Assembly (NCBI GenBank): GCA_964502665.1
Contig: CAZCXP010000002.1
Coordinates: forward strand, 1-56,612
Origin: SOKG01 sp964502665
GTDB lineage: Bacteria; Chloroflexota; Dehalococcoidia; SZUA-161
Direction: 5' to 3'
Length of the DNA stretch: 56,612 nucleotides
Part shown: one piece after another, positions 26,392-35,414 of the stretch
Numbering within the stretch: the first letter of the stretch is position 1
Layout of the letters: the number at the start of each line of letters is the position of its first letter
Notes under the pieces: generated by a model
The model's input: only the letters and a program-made list of their open reading frames with translations
What the model was told of the DNA's origin: nothing
Databases searched by the model: none
Translations under genes and position numbers: made by a program

Positions 26392-28362
26392 ATGGAGTCG
26401 GACGGAAGAAGGATCGGCGTCTATGTCTGTCACTGCGGAGCCAACATCGCCGGCACGGTTGATGTTGAGCAGGTAGCTGAATTCGCCAGGGGTCTGGATG
26501 GCGTGGTCGTGGCCAAGGACTACAAGTTTGTGTGCTCAGACCCTGGACAGGACCTCATCAAGAGTGACATCAAGGAACAGAAGCTCAATCGTGTAGTGAT
26601 AGCATCTTGTTCGCCGCGGCTGCACGAGCTGACCTTCAGGCGCACCCTGGCCAGTGCCGATTTGAACCCATATTTGATGGAGATGGCCAACATCCGCGAA
26701 CAGTGTGCCTGGGTGACTGAAGACCGCGAGCTTGCAACTCAGAAGGCCAAGGCATTGGTGAACGCAGCGGTAAGAAAGGCATACCATTACCAACCCTTGG
26801 AGACCAAAGAGGTGACCGTCAACCCTAACACACTGGTCGTGGGTGCTGGAATTGCCGGCATCCAGGCGGCCCTTGAGATCGGTGACTCTGGCCACCTAGT
26901 TTACTTGGTAGAGAGAGAGCCTTCCATCGGTGGTCGCATGGCCCAGCTTGACAAGACCTTCCCCACCCTCGATTGTTCAGCCTGAATACTGACGCCGAAG
27001 ATGGCCTCGGTGAGGTCACACGAGAACATAGAGATGATGACGTATAGCGAGGTGGTAGGGGTTTCAGGGTACGTAGGCAATTTCAAGGTCAAAATCAAGA
27101 AAAAGCCGCGCTATGTGGACGCGGACAAGTGCACCGGCTGCGGCGTTTGCCAGGAGAAATGTCCCTTCAAGGCGGACAACGAGTTCGATGTCGGGCTGGG
27201 CCAGAGGAAAGCAATATACACGCCCTTTCCTCAGGCAGTGCCTAACGTCCCAGTCATAGACCGAGATAGCTGCGCCTACTTCTTGAGGGGCAAATGCCGT
27301 GCTTGCGAGAAGTTCTGCGAGGCTAAGGCCATCAACTTCGAGCAAACGGAAGAGCTTGTCGACGTAGATGTAGGCTCCATCATAGTTACCACTGGCTTCG
27401 ACTCCCTTGACCCGTCAGCAATTGTCCAGTACGGTTATGGGCGCTATGACAATGTCTACACAGGTCTCCAGTTCGAGAGAATGAGCAATGCCTCAGGCCC
27501 TACTGGGGGCAAGCTCCAGCTCAAGGACGGCTCAGAGCCGAAAAGCGTAGCTACTTTGCACTGTATCGGCAGCCGAGACGCGAACTACCACGAGTATTGC
27601 TCCCGCGTCTGCTGCATGTATTCGCTGAAGTTTTCTCACATAATAAGGGAGAAAATCCCCGATGCCGAAATCTACCAGATGTACATTGACCTGCGCTGCT
27701 TCGGCAAGGGCTACGAGGAGTTCTATAATCGCCTTCAGGAGGAAGGGGTTAACTTCATAAGGGGGCGCGCCGCTGAGGTCACCGATTTGGCTGAGACTCC
27801 TGAGGAAAAAGGCAAGCTCATCGTGCTGTGCGAAGACACTCTCATTGGCCGCAATCGGCGCATCCCCGTCGACATGGTCGTTTTGAGCACTGCGCTGGAG
27901 CCCCGTGCTGATGCGGAAGAGACCGCCAGGCTACTCAACATAAGCAGAAGTGCAGACGGCTTCTTCTTAGAGAGGCATCCCAAGCTAGACCCGGTGGCTA
28001 CCATGACTGACGGGATTTTCATTGCTGGTTGCTGTCAGGGCCCCAAAGACATCCCTGACACAGTGGCTCAGGCCTCAGCGGCAGCAGCACGTGTCCTGTC
28101 TATGATCAGTAAGGGCAAGGTCGAAGTCGAAGCTGCCACATCGGTTGTCGATGAGGAGGTTTGTTCTGGCTGCAAGACGTGCATAGAGCTTTGCCCCTAC
28201 AGTGCCATCTCCTTTGATGAAGAGAAGAAGGTTGCCTCTATTAACGAGGCTCTATGTAAGGGTTGCGGCACCTGTGCCGCTGCCTGCCCCAGCGGCGCCA
28301 TAGTAAGCAAACATTTCACCACTGAGCAGATCATAGCACAAGTAGAGGGGGTGCTTATATGA
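26392..28362 (+). CDS. hdrA: Heterodisulfide reductase subunit A, selenoprotein with in-frame UGA
   Basis: 656 residues if the TGA at 26983-26985 is read as selenocysteine (residue 198). AAGGAGG precedes ATG 26392. The UGA follows PTLDCSA and is followed by ILTPKM, exactly where HdrA proteins carry a conserved Cys; homology runs unbroken in the same frame. Domains: N-terminal VCHCGANI, FAD motif VGAGIAGIQAA, then CTGCGVCQEKCP, and two C-terminal clusters CSGCKTCIELCPYSA and CKGCGTCAAACPSGA. HdrA is the flavin electron-bifurcating subunit. A SECIS-like hairpin begins five bases after the UGA. Automated callers split this gene into two. Confidence 0.9.
26990..27018 (+). promoter_or_regulatory. 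Bacterial SECIS-like hairpin in hdrA
   Basis: Right after the UGA: TGAC-GCCGA (26990-26998), loop AGATGGCC (26999-27006), then TCGGT (27007-27011), a GAG bulge, and GTCA (27015-27018). The apical loop has GG about 18 nt past the UGA, within the distance usual for bacterial SECIS elements. Confidence 0.6.
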
Positions 28363-28781
28363 GCTTCGAGCCAAAGATCGTGGGATTCCTGTGCAACTGG
28401 TGTTCCTATGCTGGCGCTGACCTAGCAGGCACCTCGCGCAAAAAGTATGCCCCCAATGTGCGGGTAATAAGGGTAATGTGCAGCGGAAGGGTGGACGCCA
28501 CCTTCGTGCTCAAGGCTCTAGAGGCCGGGGCCGACGGCGTACTTGTCTGCGGCTGACACCTCGGAGAGTGTCATTACCTGGAAGGTAATGAGAAGACAGC
28601 AAGGCGTATTCCTTTGCTTAAGAAGATGCTGGCTCAATTGGGGATCGAGGAGGAGCGGGTGAGGTTGGAATGGGTTTCCGCTTCGGAGGGAGATCGCTTT
28701 GCATCCATCGTTAACGAGATGACGGAGCGAATAAGAGAGCTTGGCCCTGTTAGCTATAATGACGGAGGGGGAAATGGCTAA
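28359..28781 (+). CDS. mvhD: MvhD-type hydrogenase/Hdr linker subunit, selenoprotein with in-frame UGA
   Basis: 140 residues if TGA 28554-28556 is selenocysteine (residue 66). The part before the UGA (FLCNWCSYAGADLAG, RVMCSGRVD, DGVLVCG) and the part after it (HLGECHYLEGNEK) together make a full-length MvhD; the UGA replaces the Cys of the GC-H-GxCHY motif, as in the selenocysteine form of archaeal VhuD. It binds a [2Fe-2S] cluster and hands electrons from the MvhAG hydrogenase to HdrA. Start overlaps hdrA by 4 bp; the stop overlaps the mvhG start. Confidence 0.9.
28571..28591 (+). promoter_or_regulatory. Bacterial SECIS-like hairpin in mvhD
   Basis: TCATTACC (28571-28578) pairs perfectly with GGTAATGA (28584-28591) around the loop TGGAA. 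The stem starts 15 nt after the UGA and the loop GG is about 24 nt after it, a good bacterial SECIS geometry. Confidence 0.75.
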
Positions 28782-29784
28782 GCTGAAACTGGCTCTTTAC
28801 TGGGCTGCAAGCTGCGGCGGCTGCGATGTCGCCGTCCTCGATGTGAACGAGAAGATATTGGATGTGGCCAAGATAGCGGACATTGTGCTCTGGCCAATCG
28901 CCCTGGACTTCAAATACCATCACGTTGAGGCCATGGAGGACAACGCTATCGATGTCTGTCTGTTCAATGGCGCAGTGAGGAATTCGGAGCAGGAGAAGAT
29001 CGCCAGATTGCTTCGCGCCAAGTCCAAGACGATGGTGGCTTTTGGCTCCTGCGCCTGCTTCGGCGGCATACCGGCGCTGGCTAATTTCACCAACCGCGCC
29101 GAGATTTTCGAGAGAGCCTACGTGGAGGCACCTTCAAACGATAATCCAGGCAGAACCTTTCCCCAGACCATAACGCAGGTTGATGGAAATGAACTGGAAT
29201 TGCCCGAGTTCTTCGATACGGTGTTGACCCTGGCTCAGGTGGTGAATGTGGAGTACTTCGTGCCCGGCTGCCCGCCACCGGTGGACCTCATCCTGAAGGT
29301 AGTGGACGCCTTGGCGACCAACAGCCTCCCTCCTCCAGGCGCGGTCATTGCTTCGGCTAAGACGCTCTGCGATGAGTGCCCCCGGAAGAAAGAGGAGAAG
29401 AAGATCACCAAAATCTATCGTCCTCACGAGATCATTCCTGACCCTGAGCGGTGCCTGCTGGAACAAGGGATACTATGTATGGGCCCTGCTACCAGGGGTG
29501 GCTGTGGCGCACTTTGCATCAAGGCCAACATGCCCTGCCGCGGCTGCTTCGGACCACCGCCTGGCGTCCTCGACCAGGGGGCGAAGCTGGTTAGCGCCAT
29601 TGCCTCCATTTATGAAACCAATAGCGAGGAAGAGATTGCCAGGATGGTGGACGAGATAGTCGATCCCGCAGGCACCTTCTACAGATTTGGGCTCGCCGAT
29701 TCCCTGTTGAGGCGGAAGAGGATGCCCCTGGCGAAGGCGCCACCTGCAACAGCGGAACCACCGGTGGAGGTGACAGGGCGATGA
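28774..29784 (+). CDS. mvhG: F420-non-reducing-type hydrogenase small subunit (MvhG)
   Basis: 336 residues from ATG 28774 (GGAGGGGG just upstream); earlier in-frame codons lie within mvhD. Cys ligands: SCGGCDVAV near the N-terminus, FGSCACFGGIP and VPGCPPPVD for the proximal cluster, then a C-terminal part with LCDECPRKK, CLLEQGILCMGP, CGALC and MPCRGCFGPP for further [4Fe-4S] clusters, as in group 3c small subunits. It overlaps mvhA by 4 bp. Cytoplasmic; no Tat signal. Confidence 0.93.
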   Translation: MAKLKLALYWAASCGGCDVAVLDVNEKILDVAKIADIVLWPIALDFKYHHVEAMEDNAIDVCLFNGAVRNSEQEKIARLLRAKSKTMVAFGSCACFGGIPALANFTNRAEIFERAYVEAPSNDNPGRTFPQTITQVDGNELELPEFFDTVLTLAQVVNVEYFVPGCPPPVDLILKVVDALATNSLPPPGAVIASAKTLCDECPRKKEEKKITKIYRPHEIIPDPERCLLEQGILCMGPATRGGCGALCIKANMPCRGCFGPPPGVLDQGAKLVSAIASIYETNSEEEIARMVDEIVDPAGTFYRFGLADSLLRRKRMPLAKAPPATAEPPVEVTGR

Positions 29785-31289
29785 AAAGGATAACTATCGA
29801 CCCCATAACCAGGCTGGAAGGACACGGCAAGATAGAGATCTTCCTCAATGACGATGGCGATGTCGAGAACGCTTACCTCCAGATACCCGAGCTTCGTGGC
29901 TTTGAGAAGTTCTGCGAGGGAAGACCGGTTGAGGAACTGCCCCGGATAACCCCCAGAATCTGTGGCGTCTGCCCCGGGGCCCATCACATGGCCTCCACCA
30001 AGGCAACCGACGCAGTCTATCATGTTGACCCTCCTTCGGTAGCCAAGAAGCTAAGGGAGCTGTTCTACTGCGCTCACATGCTCCATTCTCACATAGCTCA
30101 CTTCTATGCGCTGGCTGCCCCCGATTTCGTTGTGGGCCCCACCGCCGACCCCGCCCAGAGGAACATCCTGGGGCTGATAGATAAGGTCGGGCTTGAGGTC
30201 GGTGTCGAGGTGATAAAACACAGGGCCTACGCTCAAGACATCCAGGCAACCATTGGGGGCAAGGCAACCCATCCCGTCTGCGGCCTGCCGGGGGGGATGA
30301 GCAAAGCGATCACTGAGGATGAACGGCGTGATTTTGAAGAGAAGGCCAAGAGCCTGGTCGAGTTTGGCAAGTTCGGGCTGAAGCTGTTCGACGACCTGGT
30401 ACTGGCTAACAAGGAATATGTCGATTTGATCACGGGCGACATCTACACCATGAAAAGCTACTACATGGGGATGGTGGACGCCAACAACAAGGTGAACTTC
30501 TACGAGGGCGATATCCGTGTAGTTGACCCCGAGGGAAAAGAGACCGCCAAGTTCAAGGCTGCTGACTATCTGGAGCATATAGCGGAGCATACCGAGCCCT
30601 GGTCCTATCTGAAGTTCCCCTTCCTGAGAAAAGTGGGCTGGAAGGGGTTGGTTGATGGGAAGGAGAGCGGGGTCTACCGGGTGAACTCCCTGGCCCGGCT
30701 CAACGTGGCCGACGGCATGGCAACCCCCCTGGCTCAGGAAGAGTACGATAGGATGTACCAGACCCTTGGAGGCAAGCCGGTTCACGCCACGCTGGCATTT
30801 CACTGGGCGAGATTGATTGAAATAGTGTATGCTGCCGAGCGGCTGCTCGAGCTATGTCAGGACAATGAGATCACCGACCCCAATGTTCGCACCCTCCCCA
30901 CAGCTACTCCCGATGAGGGAGTAGGGGTGGTAGAGGCGCCCCGTGGCACCCTCTTTCACCACTACCGGACCGATGAGAAAGGCATCATCGAGAAGGTGAA
31001 CCTGATTGTGGCCACAGTGCAAAACAACCCCGCCATGGATATGTCGATCAAAAGAGCAGCGGAGCACTTGATTCATAAGGGGAAAGAGGTGACCGAAGGG
31101 CTGTTGAACATGGTCGAGATGGCATTTCGGGCCTATGACCCGTGCATGGCGTGTGCCACCCACACTCTGCCAGGGCAGATGCCGCTGGAGGTAGTGATCT
31201 ACGATGGCAAGGGAGAGGTGGTGGAAAGGCTGAGCCGCCACGTGCGCCTAGAATCTGCCTGCAACAAGAGTGGCCACAGGGCAGCATAG
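29781..31289 (+). CDS. mvhA: [NiFe] hydrogenase large subunit, group 3c (MvhA)
   Basis: 502 residues. L1 motif RICGVCPGAHH (about 54-64) and L2 motif DPCMACATH near the C-terminus supply four Cys ligands to the Ni-Fe site; unlike HdrA and MvhD no selenocysteine is used here. A C-terminal extension of more than 30 residues after the His should be cleaved on maturation. With MvhGD and HdrABC it would form the H2-oxidising, electron-bifurcating complex that couples ferredoxin reduction to disulfide reduction. Confidence 0.95.
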   Translation: MKRITIDPITRLEGHGKIEIFLNDDGDVENAYLQIPELRGFEKFCEGRPVEELPRITPRICGVCPGAHHMASTKATDAVYHVDPPSVAKKLRELFYCAHMLHSHIAHFYALAAPDFVVGPTADPAQRNILGLIDKVGLEVGVEVIKHRAYAQDIQATIGGKATHPVCGLPGGMSKAITEDERRDFEEKAKSLVEFGKFGLKLFDDLVLANKEYVDLITGDIYTMKSYYMGMVDANNKVNFYEGDIRVVDPEGKETAKFKAADYLEHIAEHTEPWSYLKFPFLRKVGWKGLVDGKESGVYRVNSLARLNVADGMATPLAQEEYDRMYQTLGGKPVHATLAFHWARLIEIVYAAERLLELCQDNEITDPNVRTLPTATPDEGVGVVEAPRGTLFHHYRTDEKGIIEKVNLIVATVQNNPAMDMSIKRAAEHLIHKGKEVTEGLLNMVEMAFRAYDPCMACATHTLPGQMPLEVVIYDGKGEVVERLSRHVRLESACNKSGHRAA

Positions 31290-31308
31290 CAAAAAAGGAG
31301 GAGTTCTG

Positions 31309-31608
31309 ATGGAAACGCGAGAGCTTCTGGTGCTAAGCCTTCTTGAAGAACGAAACCATGTCACGCTTACGGCCACAACGTCGCATCTGAGTCCCGACGT
31401 CTGCCCTGTAGCGTATGAGATCGACTGGGGTGATAGCAGCGCTCTCGACAAGGGAACTGCGGACTGCGGAGCGCCTTTCAGCGTGATACACCCCTACGGT
31501 TCTCAAGGCACTTATAAGGTGGCCTTCAACGTGAAGGATAGAGATGGCGTGCAGGTCTCATCACTTTCTCTGTTGATATCGCTGACTGTTCCGGCGGCTG
31601 CACAGTGA
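31309..31608 (+). CDS. Small PKD-like domain protein in the hydrogenase operon
   Basis: 99 residues from ATG 31309 with AAAAAAGGAGGAG upstream. The fold signature is PKD-like: YEIDWGDSS and FSVIHPYGSQGTYKVAFNV, the usual WGD and the Tyr/Gly-rich second half. There is no signal peptide, which is unusual because PKD domains are normally extracellular. It sits 19 bp after mvhA and before the maturation protease, so it is part of the operon. Function unknown. Confidence 0.65.
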   Translation: METRELLVLSLLEERNHVTLTATTSHLSPDVCPVAYEIDWGDSSALDKGTADCGAPFSVIHPYGSQGTYKVAFNVKDRDGVQVSSLSLLISLTVPAAAQ

Positions 31609-31690
31609 CCTACGGCTCACTGGGGAGATTGCACGCCGCTGGATGTCAGGGCTAAGGCCTGGGGTGCACGTAATCCAGCAGGAAGGAAAA

Positions 31691-32158
31691 ATGAAGACAC
31701 TGGTCTTGGGGCTGGGCAACCCGATTCTCAGCGATGATGGGGTAGGACTTCGCGTCGCTGAGGAAGTCGAAAGCAGGGTTGACCAACGAGATATAACCGT
31801 TGTGGACACCAGTTTGTCGGGCCTCAGTCTGCTCGACGTGCTTGCTGGCTACGACAAGGCCATTATCATCGACGCCGTTCAGACCGTCGAGGGTAAGCCG
31901 GGCCAGATATACCGGCTCGACCCAGAGGCGCTCGATTTCACCAGGCACGCTGCCTCGCCCCATGATGTTAACTTCGCCACTGCCCTTGAGCTTGGCAAGC
32001 GGCTGGGCCTGGCTTTGCCCCCAGAGATCGTTATCTTTGCCGTCGAGGTGGCAGACGCGAGCACCTTCAGCGAGGAATGTACGCCTGAGGTAAAAGGGGC
32101 GATCCCTGTTTGTGTCGAAATGATTATTCAGGAGCTAGATGGAGGCGGCGATGCATAG
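31691..32158 (+). CDS. Hydrogenase maturation endopeptidase (HyaD/HycI/FrcD family)
   Basis: 155 residues from ATG 31691 (GGAAGGAAAAA upstream). LGLGNPILSDDGVG with its Ni-sensing acidic residue, then DTSLSGLSLLDVLAGYD and SPHDVNFATALELG, place it in the peptidase M52 family. It cleaves the C-terminal tail of the hydrogenase large subunit after nickel insertion. It probably serves MvhA; whether it also processes HoxH is unknown, but no second protease gene lies in the window. Confidence 0.92.
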   Translation: MKTLVLGLGNPILSDDGVGLRVAEEVESRVDQRDITVVDTSLSGLSLLDVLAGYDKAIIIDAVQTVEGKPGQIYRLDPEALDFTRHAASPHDVNFATALELGKRLGLALPPEIVIFAVEVADASTFSEECTPEVKGAIPVCVEMIIQELDGGGDA

Positions 32159-32393
32159 CTTGTCGATGGCTCAAGACATTTTGCAGGCAGCGCTCAAGGA
32201 AGCCGAGAAGCACGAAGCAAAACATATCAAGACCATTAGCGTGAAAGTAGCAGGTGAGGACTTTGTGGAGTCTGACTCGCTGCAGTTTTGCCTGGAAGCG
32301 ACGTCTGAGGGAACTATCGCTGAAGGAGCACGGATCGAGATAGAACTTGTCGATGCGAACGAACCTCAGCAGATCGCGCTTGAGTTGGATTAG
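32151..32393 (+). CDS. hypA: HypA-like protein lacking the zinc domain
   Basis: 80 residues from ATG 32151 (another ATG is at 32139), overlapping the protease gene. MHSLSMAQDIL and the TAEGARIEIEL-like end correspond to the Ni-binding N-terminal domain of HypA, but the protein stops before the four-Cys zinc domain, and the usual MHE start is MHS. HypA normally delivers nickel to the hydrogenase precursor with HypB. This short form may be a partial HypA or a derived protein; no frameshift restoring the Cys part is visible downstream. Confidence 0.7.
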   Translation: MHSLSMAQDILQAALKEAEKHEAKHIKTISVKVAGEDFVESDSLQFCLEATSEGTIAEGARIEIELVDANEPQQIALELD

Positions 32394-32412
32394 AGTCCCT
32401 TGGGGTGTGCAA

Positions 32413-32691
32413 ATGTGTGTAGCGATACCATACAAAGTGCTTGAAGTCAGCGGAAACGGCCTGGCTCAGGTCGAGGTTGGCAGCACAAGACAGGAGATAA
32501 GTACGCTGCTGGTGCCAGAAGTAACAGCCGGAGATTATGTTCTGGTCTATCTCGGCTGCGCCACTGCCAGAATCGAGGAGCAAGATGCCATGGAGGTGAT
32601 GAGTTTGTTTGAGGAGATAGCTGAGGCCGAGACACTCCTGGATAGCTATCCCTTGCGTGGACGTAGCAAACAAACGGAGGGACAACAATGA
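32413..32691 (+). CDS. hypC: HypC/HupF family hydrogenase assembly chaperone
   Basis: 92 residues from ATG 32413. It begins MCVAIPYKVLEV; the N-terminal Met-Cys that carries the Fe(CN)2CO precursor is intact. DYVLVYLGCATARI is the second family signature. HypC brings the iron moiety to the large subunit with HypD. The stop overlaps the permease start by 4 bp. HypB, D, E and F are not in the window. Confidence 0.92.
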   Translation: MCVAIPYKVLEVSGNGLAQVEVGSTRQEISTLLVPEVTAGDYVLVYLGCATARIEEQDAMEVMSLFEEIAEAETLLDSYPLRGRSKQTEGQQ

Positions 32692-33641
32692 ATGGGATCA
32701 AAGGTTATCTCAACGGAGAGAAGAGTAGAAAGGGAGCCTACTTCGCTCTGGCGACGGCTGCCATCAGCGGCTTTTCCATCTACATCAACAAGTTCGCTGT
32801 GATGGAGATGGAAGACCCGTTTATCTTCACCGCCACCAAGGGCCTGGCTGTGGCGCTGCTACTCTTTGCAATCCTGATACTTCCCAGGGCACTGCCGGAG
32901 CTGAGAGGCCTTTCGCGCAAACAGTGGCTAACCCTGGGGGCTATCGGCTGCATCGGCGGCAGCGTTCCGTTCTTGCTGTTCTTCTACGGGCTGAGTCTAA
33001 GTACGGCTGTGGGCGCTGCCTTCATCCACAAGACCCTCTTCATCTGGGTTGCCATCCTGGCTGTGTTCTTCCTCGGCGAGCGACTGAGTAAGTTTCATAT
33101 AGCTGCCCTGGTGGCCCTGGTTGGGGGCAATATCCTGCTATTGGGCTGGCCAAAGTCGTGGCTCTTTGGCGGAGGCGAGCTGATGATATTCGGTGCCACC
33201 CTCCTCTGGGGTATTGAAGCGATCATCGCTAAGAGGTTTATGAGTGGAGTGAGCTCAGATGTGGCAGCCTTCGGGCGAATGTTCTTTGGAGCTATCGTGA
33301 TGCTGGTCTACCTGGCTCTGAGCGGGAAAATGGGCGTCATGGCCAGTCTCAGCGGGCTGCAGATCGGGTGGATAGCCCTGACTTCGGTTCTCCTCTTCGG
33401 CTATGTTTCCTGCTACTACGCGGGGCTGAAGCATGCTCCAGCCTCGATGGTAGCCAGCATCCTGGTGCTGGGCTCGGTTATCACCAGCCTGCTCTATGCT
33501 GTCTTCGATGCCAAGAGCTATTCCCTGGAGCAAGTTGTGGGCATGCTCCTTATAACCGCTGCTGCCTTGGTGCTATGGTATCTCGCGCCAAGGGTCAGAG
33601 TCCGAAAGGAGGCTTCACCAGCGGTTCCCGTAGAGAGGTGA
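32688..33641 (+). CDS. DMT superfamily permease (EamA domains)
   Basis: 317 residues with about ten hydrophobic helices arranged as two EamA repeats (about 15-150 and 165-300; FLGERL near the end of the first). Members export amino acids, purines or other metabolites; some act on nickel or cobalt, which would suit a hydrogenase operon, but there is no His-rich stretch supporting metal transport. ATGA overlap with hypC shows co-translation. Substrate unknown. Confidence 0.88.
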   Translation: MNGIKGYLNGEKSRKGAYFALATAAISGFSIYINKFAVMEMEDPFIFTATKGLAVALLLFAILILPRALPELRGLSRKQWLTLGAIGCIGGSVPFLLFFYGLSLSTAVGAAFIHKTLFIWVAILAVFFLGERLSKFHIAALVALVGGNILLLGWPKSWLFGGGELMIFGATLLWGIEAIIAKRFMSGVSSDVAAFGRMFFGAIVMLVYLALSGKMGVMASLSGLQIGWIALTSVLLFGYVSCYYAGLKHAPASMVASILVLGSVITSLLYAVFDAKSYSLEQVVGMLLITAAALVLWYLAPRVRVRKEASPAVPVER

Positions 33642-33648
33642 GACGCTT

Positions 33649-34368
33649 ATGAACGGAACCATCCTCTTCGCCAGATACGCTTTCATGCCCAATAAGCTCA
33701 GCTATTGCGGTGGCGATGATAATAAGGCCCTTTTCGAATACTGCGTGGCAAACGAGACTGACCCTGGGCTGGTCGCGATCCTTCAAAAATTCCAGGCGGC
33801 CTACCCCTACCTCAAACTTATTGCCAGTAGCAACCACATCCCCGACCCCTTCGATGCCAGAGTAGTGGAGGCCTACTGGATCGGCAACGAGCTGCTCGAT
33901 AGAGTCGACCTGGCCCAGTTCCACAATTCTCTGCGCCAGCGGTTCGCAAAGCGATTGGATCCGAAGACGCTGGACCATCTCCTGGGAAAGGCGCCCCTCG
34001 GCGCTCGGGCTCATCACAGCTTCCACGTCTTCGATATCCACAGCCGCATCGGGATGCTTGACCACAGCCTGGATACAATGGAAAGTTGTCGCATCGGGTG
34101 GGGCCGGATTAAGGAAATACAGGCAACTCACTTTGTCGTGGAGCATCAACCGCTTGTACTGGAGCAGGGCAAGCTAAAGCTCGGCGATCTGAGGGACAAA
34201 AAGGTGCTGCGTCAGATCGATGGCACGGGTTTCATCACCAACCCACAGCTAGGTGATTTCGTCTCCTTCCACTGGGATTGGGCTTGCGATCGGCTGCGTC
34301 CCGGGCAAGTGCAGAATCTAGAGAAGCAGACGAGGTATCACATTAAACTAGCCAATCAGACGCTATAG
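33649..34368 (+). CDS. DUF6390 family protein
   Basis: 239 residues, 7 bp after the permease. FARYAFMPNKLSYCGGDDNKALFEYC at the N-terminus and HHSFHVFDIHS in the middle are characteristic of DUF6390 proteins, which recur next to [NiFe] hydrogenase genes. No catalytic motif that I can name; His/Tyr-rich conserved blocks could bind a metal. The position at the end of the maturation operon supports a hydrogenase-linked role. Family name from memory, so moderate certainty. Confidence 0.7.
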   Translation: MNGTILFARYAFMPNKLSYCGGDDNKALFEYCVANETDPGLVAILQKFQAAYPYLKLIASSNHIPDPFDARVVEAYWIGNELLDRVDLAQFHNSLRQRFAKRLDPKTLDHLLGKAPLGARAHHSFHVFDIHSRIGMLDHSLDTMESCRIGWGRIKEIQATHFVVEHQPLVLEQGKLKLGDLRDKKVLRQIDGTGFITNPQLGDFVSFHWDWACDRLRPGQVQNLEKQTRYHIKLANQTL

Positions 34369-34443
34369 TTGCAGTGGTGCATCACAGCCAGTTTGCATCC
34401 TTGGGGGGGACCAGGACAGCAGACCAGGGGGGAGGGAGGAGGT

Positions 34444-35109
34444 TTGGACAAGGTTAAGATTCTGATTGCTGACGACCATGCCGTGGTGCGGGAGGGCACC
34501 CGCCAGATTCTGGAACAGGAACAGGACCTGGAGGTTGTGGCTGAAGCTGGCGATGGGGAGGAGGCGGTGAGGCTGGCTACGAGGTTCAAACCGGATGTCG
34601 CTATTATCGACATCGCCATGCCCAAAGTCGATGGCATCCAGGCCACCGGGCAGATAAAGGCGCTTTGCCCTGCCACAGCCGTGTTGATACTTACTGCTTA
34701 CGAAGATGAACAATTCATCTTCAGCCTGCTGGAAGCAGGCGCCGCTGGCTATTTGTTGAAGAGCGTTCGCGGTCGTGAGTTAGTTGACGCCGTTCGAGCG
34801 ATATATGCCGGAGAGTCGGTGCTTCATCCCTCAGTTGCCCGCAAAATCTTAAACCGTTTTGTTCCAACTTCTGATAAGCACAGGGAAGAGGAACCACATG
34901 AGGTGCTCAGCGAGCGGGAGGTGGAGGTGCTCAGACTGGCGACCAGAGGGCTGAGCAACAAGGATATTGCCAATGAGCTTCTCCTCAGCGCGCGGACGGT
35001 TCAGGGGCACCTGGGACATATCTTCAACAAGCTAAACGTCAGCTCACGTACCGAGGCTGTGGTGTGCGCCCTGAAAAAAGGTTGGGTCACTCTCGATGAC
35101 TTAGGCTGA
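34444..35109 (+). CDS. NarL/LuxR-family response regulator (paralogue 3, kinase lost)
   Basis: 221 residues from TTG 34444, chosen because GGGAGGGAGGAGG precedes it and the length then equals both paralogues; the frame is open further upstream. Asp56 (AIIDIAMP), LLKSV Lys and LuxR helix-turn-helix (TVQGHLGHIFNKLNV) are intact. Most similar to the regulator at 20290. Only the last 30 codons of a kinase follow (35155-35244), so this regulator must be phosphorylated by another sensor or work without one. Confidence 0.93.
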   Translation: MDKVKILIADDHAVVREGTRQILEQEQDLEVVAEAGDGEEAVRLATRFKPDVAIIDIAMPKVDGIQATGQIKALCPATAVLILTAYEDEQFIFSLLEAGAAGYLLKSVRGRELVDAVRAIYAGESVLHPSVARKILNRFVPTSDKHREEEPHEVLSEREVEVLRLATRGLSNKDIANELLLSARTVQGHLGHIFNKLNVSSRTEAVVCALKKGWVTLDDLG

Positions 35110-35154
35110 GGGTGGCCTCCCGGGCTCCTGGCTTATCGCATTGCTGCTATTCTT

Positions 35155-35246
35155 CAAGAGCGAGCCGAGTTGCTGGGCGGTAGCTTGAAGGTGGAGTCTG
35201 AGCCCGGCAAGGGCACCACGGTGACGATTGAGGCACCAATATGACC
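35155..35246 (+). pseudogene. Remnant of a HisKA_3 kinase gene (3' end only)
   Basis: Bases 35155-35246 match the end of the kinase at 20989 almost base for base (QERA, LLGGSLKVESEPGKGTT, EAPI and the stop). Everything upstream of the last ATP-domain helix is missing. About 30 bp later AGCTAGCAAGCGCAGAAACT recurs, as in the leader at 23321, so the duplicated segment extended past the kinase and lost its middle. Confidence 0.85.
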
Positions 35247-35414
35247 TGACGTGATAACGGGGCAGAGGGTGAGCTAGCAAGCGCAGAAACTTTGTTCGGC
35301 CCACTTTCAAGCAATGGGTTGTAGCTTTGGTTTGCCTAAGGTCTCCATCGACTCCTTTAGAATCTTGTCAATAATCATCATCCCTCTGCACCCACTGTCC
35401 ATGGTCTCAGCGTG

